Positions 14,255 through 15,308 of a stretch of 15,308 nt of DNA are shown piece by piece. This DNA is from Cyanobacteria bacterium RUI128. Lineage in GTDB: Bacteria > Cyanobacteriota > Vampirovibrionia > Gastranaerophilales > Gastranaerophilaceae. The notes under the pieces are model-generated. The model was not told the DNA's origin and made no database searches. It was given only the letters and a program-made list of their open reading frames with translations. The stretch covers positions 1 through 15,308 of the forward strand of contig JAILHQ010000072.1 in the NCBI GenBank assembly GCA_024695725.1, in the 5' to 3' direction. The first letter of the stretch is position 1. Each line of letters begins with the position of its first letter. A program made the position numbers and the translations under genes.

Positions 14255-15139
14255 ATGAGGAAATTATTAATCGTAATGTTCATATTATTGGCGTTGGTTG
14301 TTGCGACTAACCCTTCGCATGCGATAAAGATAGGCCTGCTTCTGAACGAGTCTAAGGTTTTGATTTCCGCATCCGATGAGGCTCAGATGATAGATGTCAA
14401 AACAAACAAACAAGTTTGTGTCATCAGAAAAATGCTTATGTACGAAATTACCCCTCTTGGTGATGACAAAATGGTTGTACGCTCTAACTGGGGACAATGC
14501 ACGGTAAACACGAACGATGCAGTCATAAAACCTATTGACGAAAAAGCGTGTGTTTATGCAAAAGAAAAATGGTACAGAGGTATTCTGAGGGTAATGAACA
14601 AAAACAACTCCATTACGCTTATAAACGATTTATGTCTTGAAAACTATCTTCAGGGTGTTGTTCCTGCCGAAATGCCGCCATCCTGGGGGATTGAGGCACT
14701 AAAAGCGCAGACAATAGCCGCAAGAACCTATGCTGTTGCCAATATGGGTAAACACGCAAAAGATGGGTTTGATCTGGTTGATACCCAGATGGATCAGGTT
14801 TACGAAGGGGTTCAGGCAGAGTATGAAAGAACTAACAAGGCTATTCTTGATACTGCAGGAATAATAATGATATACGATAAGAAACCGATTTCCGCTATGT
14901 ATTCATCCTGCGCAGGAGGGCAAACAAACTCTGCAATGTCGTCCTTCGGATACGACGTTCCGTATCTTCAGTCAGTGCCTTCGTATGATGATAACTTCAC
15001 AAAAAACGGGCATGGAGTAGGCATGACACAGCACGGAGCCAAAAATTTGGCTGAAATGGGCAACAATTCGTACCAAATATTAACGCATTTTTACAATAAT
15101 ATACAATTTGTACGGCTAAATCCGATATATTACAAATAG
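14255..15139 (+). CDS. Secreted SpoIID/LytB-domain protein (probable peptidoglycan lytic transglycosylase)
   Basis: A 294-residue exported protein with a signal peptide (M-R-K-L-L-I-V-M-F..., cleavage expected after S-H-A at about 23). The SpoIID domain carries the family motifs: L-E-N-Y-L-Q-G-V-V-P-A-E-M-P with Glu139, the equivalent of the catalytic glutamate, then E-A-L-K-A-Q-T-I-A-A-R-T-Y-A, D-Q-V-Y-E-G, Y-S-S-C-A-G-G-Q-T and G-H-G-V-G-M-T-Q-H-G-A. SpoIID cuts peptidoglycan glycan strands lacking peptides during spore engulfment; relatives in non-sporulating bacteria, including cyanobacteria, act in general wall remodelling. No sporulation gene is near, so the latter is likely. The stretch between P-Y-L-Q-S-V and the G-H-G motif is short for the family. 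ATG 14255 gives a clean signal peptide; 14246 adds three residues. Confidence 0.93.
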   Translation: MRKLLIVMFILLALVVATNPSHAIKIGLLLNESKVLISASDEAQMIDVKTNKQVCVIRKMLMYEITPLGDDKMVVRSNWGQCTVNTNDAVIKPIDEKACVYAKEKWYRGILRVMNKNNSITLINDLCLENYLQGVVPAEMPPSWGIEALKAQTIAARTYAVANMGKHAKDGFDLVDTQMDQVYEGVQAEYERTNKAILDTAGIIMIYDKKPISAMYSSCAGGQTNSAMSSFGYDVPYLQSVPSYDDNFTKNGHGVGMTQHGAKNLAEMGNNSYQILTHFYNNIQFVRLNPIYYK

Positions 15140-15148
15140 GCTAAAATC

Positions 15149-15183
15149 GGCTCATAGTAATAGTTTCAAGCATATAATGAGCC
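15149..15183 (+). other. Weak hairpin after the SpoIID-family gene
   Basis: GGCTCAT (15149-15155) pairs perfectly with ATGAGCC (15177-15183) around a 21-base loop. No U-tract follows, so it may not be an intrinsic terminator. Confidence 0.35.
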
Positions 15184-15223
15184 TGCATGCCATATATATA
15201 TAAAAATTTAACTATTTACCCTC

Positions 15224-15251
15224 TTGCAAATATAAGAAACATGTGTATAAT
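15224..15251 (+). promoter_or_regulatory. Sigma70-type promoter for a gene beyond the window
   Basis: TTGCAA (15224-15229) and a perfect TATAAT (15246-15251) with 16-base spacing. Transcription would start near 15258. The leader has a hairpin TAGTGTT-(7)-AACACTA (15270-15290) and ends in GAAAAGGA (15301-15308), a likely ribosome site for a start codon just outside the window. Confidence 0.6.
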
Positions 15252-15308
15252 AAGAAATTGTAGAGAGTTTAGTGTTTATTGCTAACACTACTGTATAGTA
15301 GAAAAGGA

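Overview
The window looks like a chromosomal segment of an AT-rich bacterium, most plausibly an uncultured gut member of Vampirovibrionia/Melainabacteria (Gastranaerophilales). This placement is an inference. It rests on low GC, SpoIID and PilZ proteins without sporulation genes, many TPR proteins, a calpain-family protease, and small lineage-type proteins (an N-terminal N-F-S-G motif; a coiled-coil protein starting MGLSSSQARL). No rRNA or marker gene is present to confirm it.

Layout. 1-654: 3' end of a prephenate dehydratase gene (phenylalanine synthesis). 715-3736: three tightly packed TPR cistrons on the + strand, the last fused to a GT9-like glycosyltransferase domain, closed by a bidirectional terminator. 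3767-4228 (-): mechanosensitive channel MscL with an added zinc ribbon. 4384-6618 (+): large protein with an intact C-terminal calpain catalytic triad. 6703-6754: four 13-bp tandem repeats. 6816-8150 (+): CNNM/CBS/CorC-HlyC membrane protein. 8202-8269: strong stem-loop next to the start of a coiled-coil protein (8283-9161). 9171-11691 (-): probable PilZ, TPR and ACT operon. 11731-11994 (-): small secreted protein.

The 517-base stretch 11995-12511 has no protein gene but is dense in signals. It holds a strong promoter, a truncated repeat, two 96-bp tandem repeats that each begin with the exact 5' end of the following tRNA, a tRNA-Val(GAC) with an unusual C at position 33, a terminator, and a second perfect terminator hairpin. 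This tRNA-linked array is the most unusual structure in the window.

12512-12799 (-) is a small protein of unknown function. 12936-13006 is a REP/MITE-like palindrome. 13055-14106 (-) is a secreted protein with a calcium-loop-like motif. 14255-15139 (+) is a secreted SpoIID/LytB protein. The window ends in a promoter and structured leader for a gene lying beyond it.

The genes form separate units for amino-acid synthesis, envelope and osmotic or ion homeostasis, probable c-di-GMP signalling and protein-protein scaffolding, with no single pathway. Four unit-leading genes (715, 11691-, 11994-, 14255) have a -10-like hexamer 6-7 bases before the ATG and no well-placed Shine-Dalgarno sequence, which suggests leaderless mRNAs.
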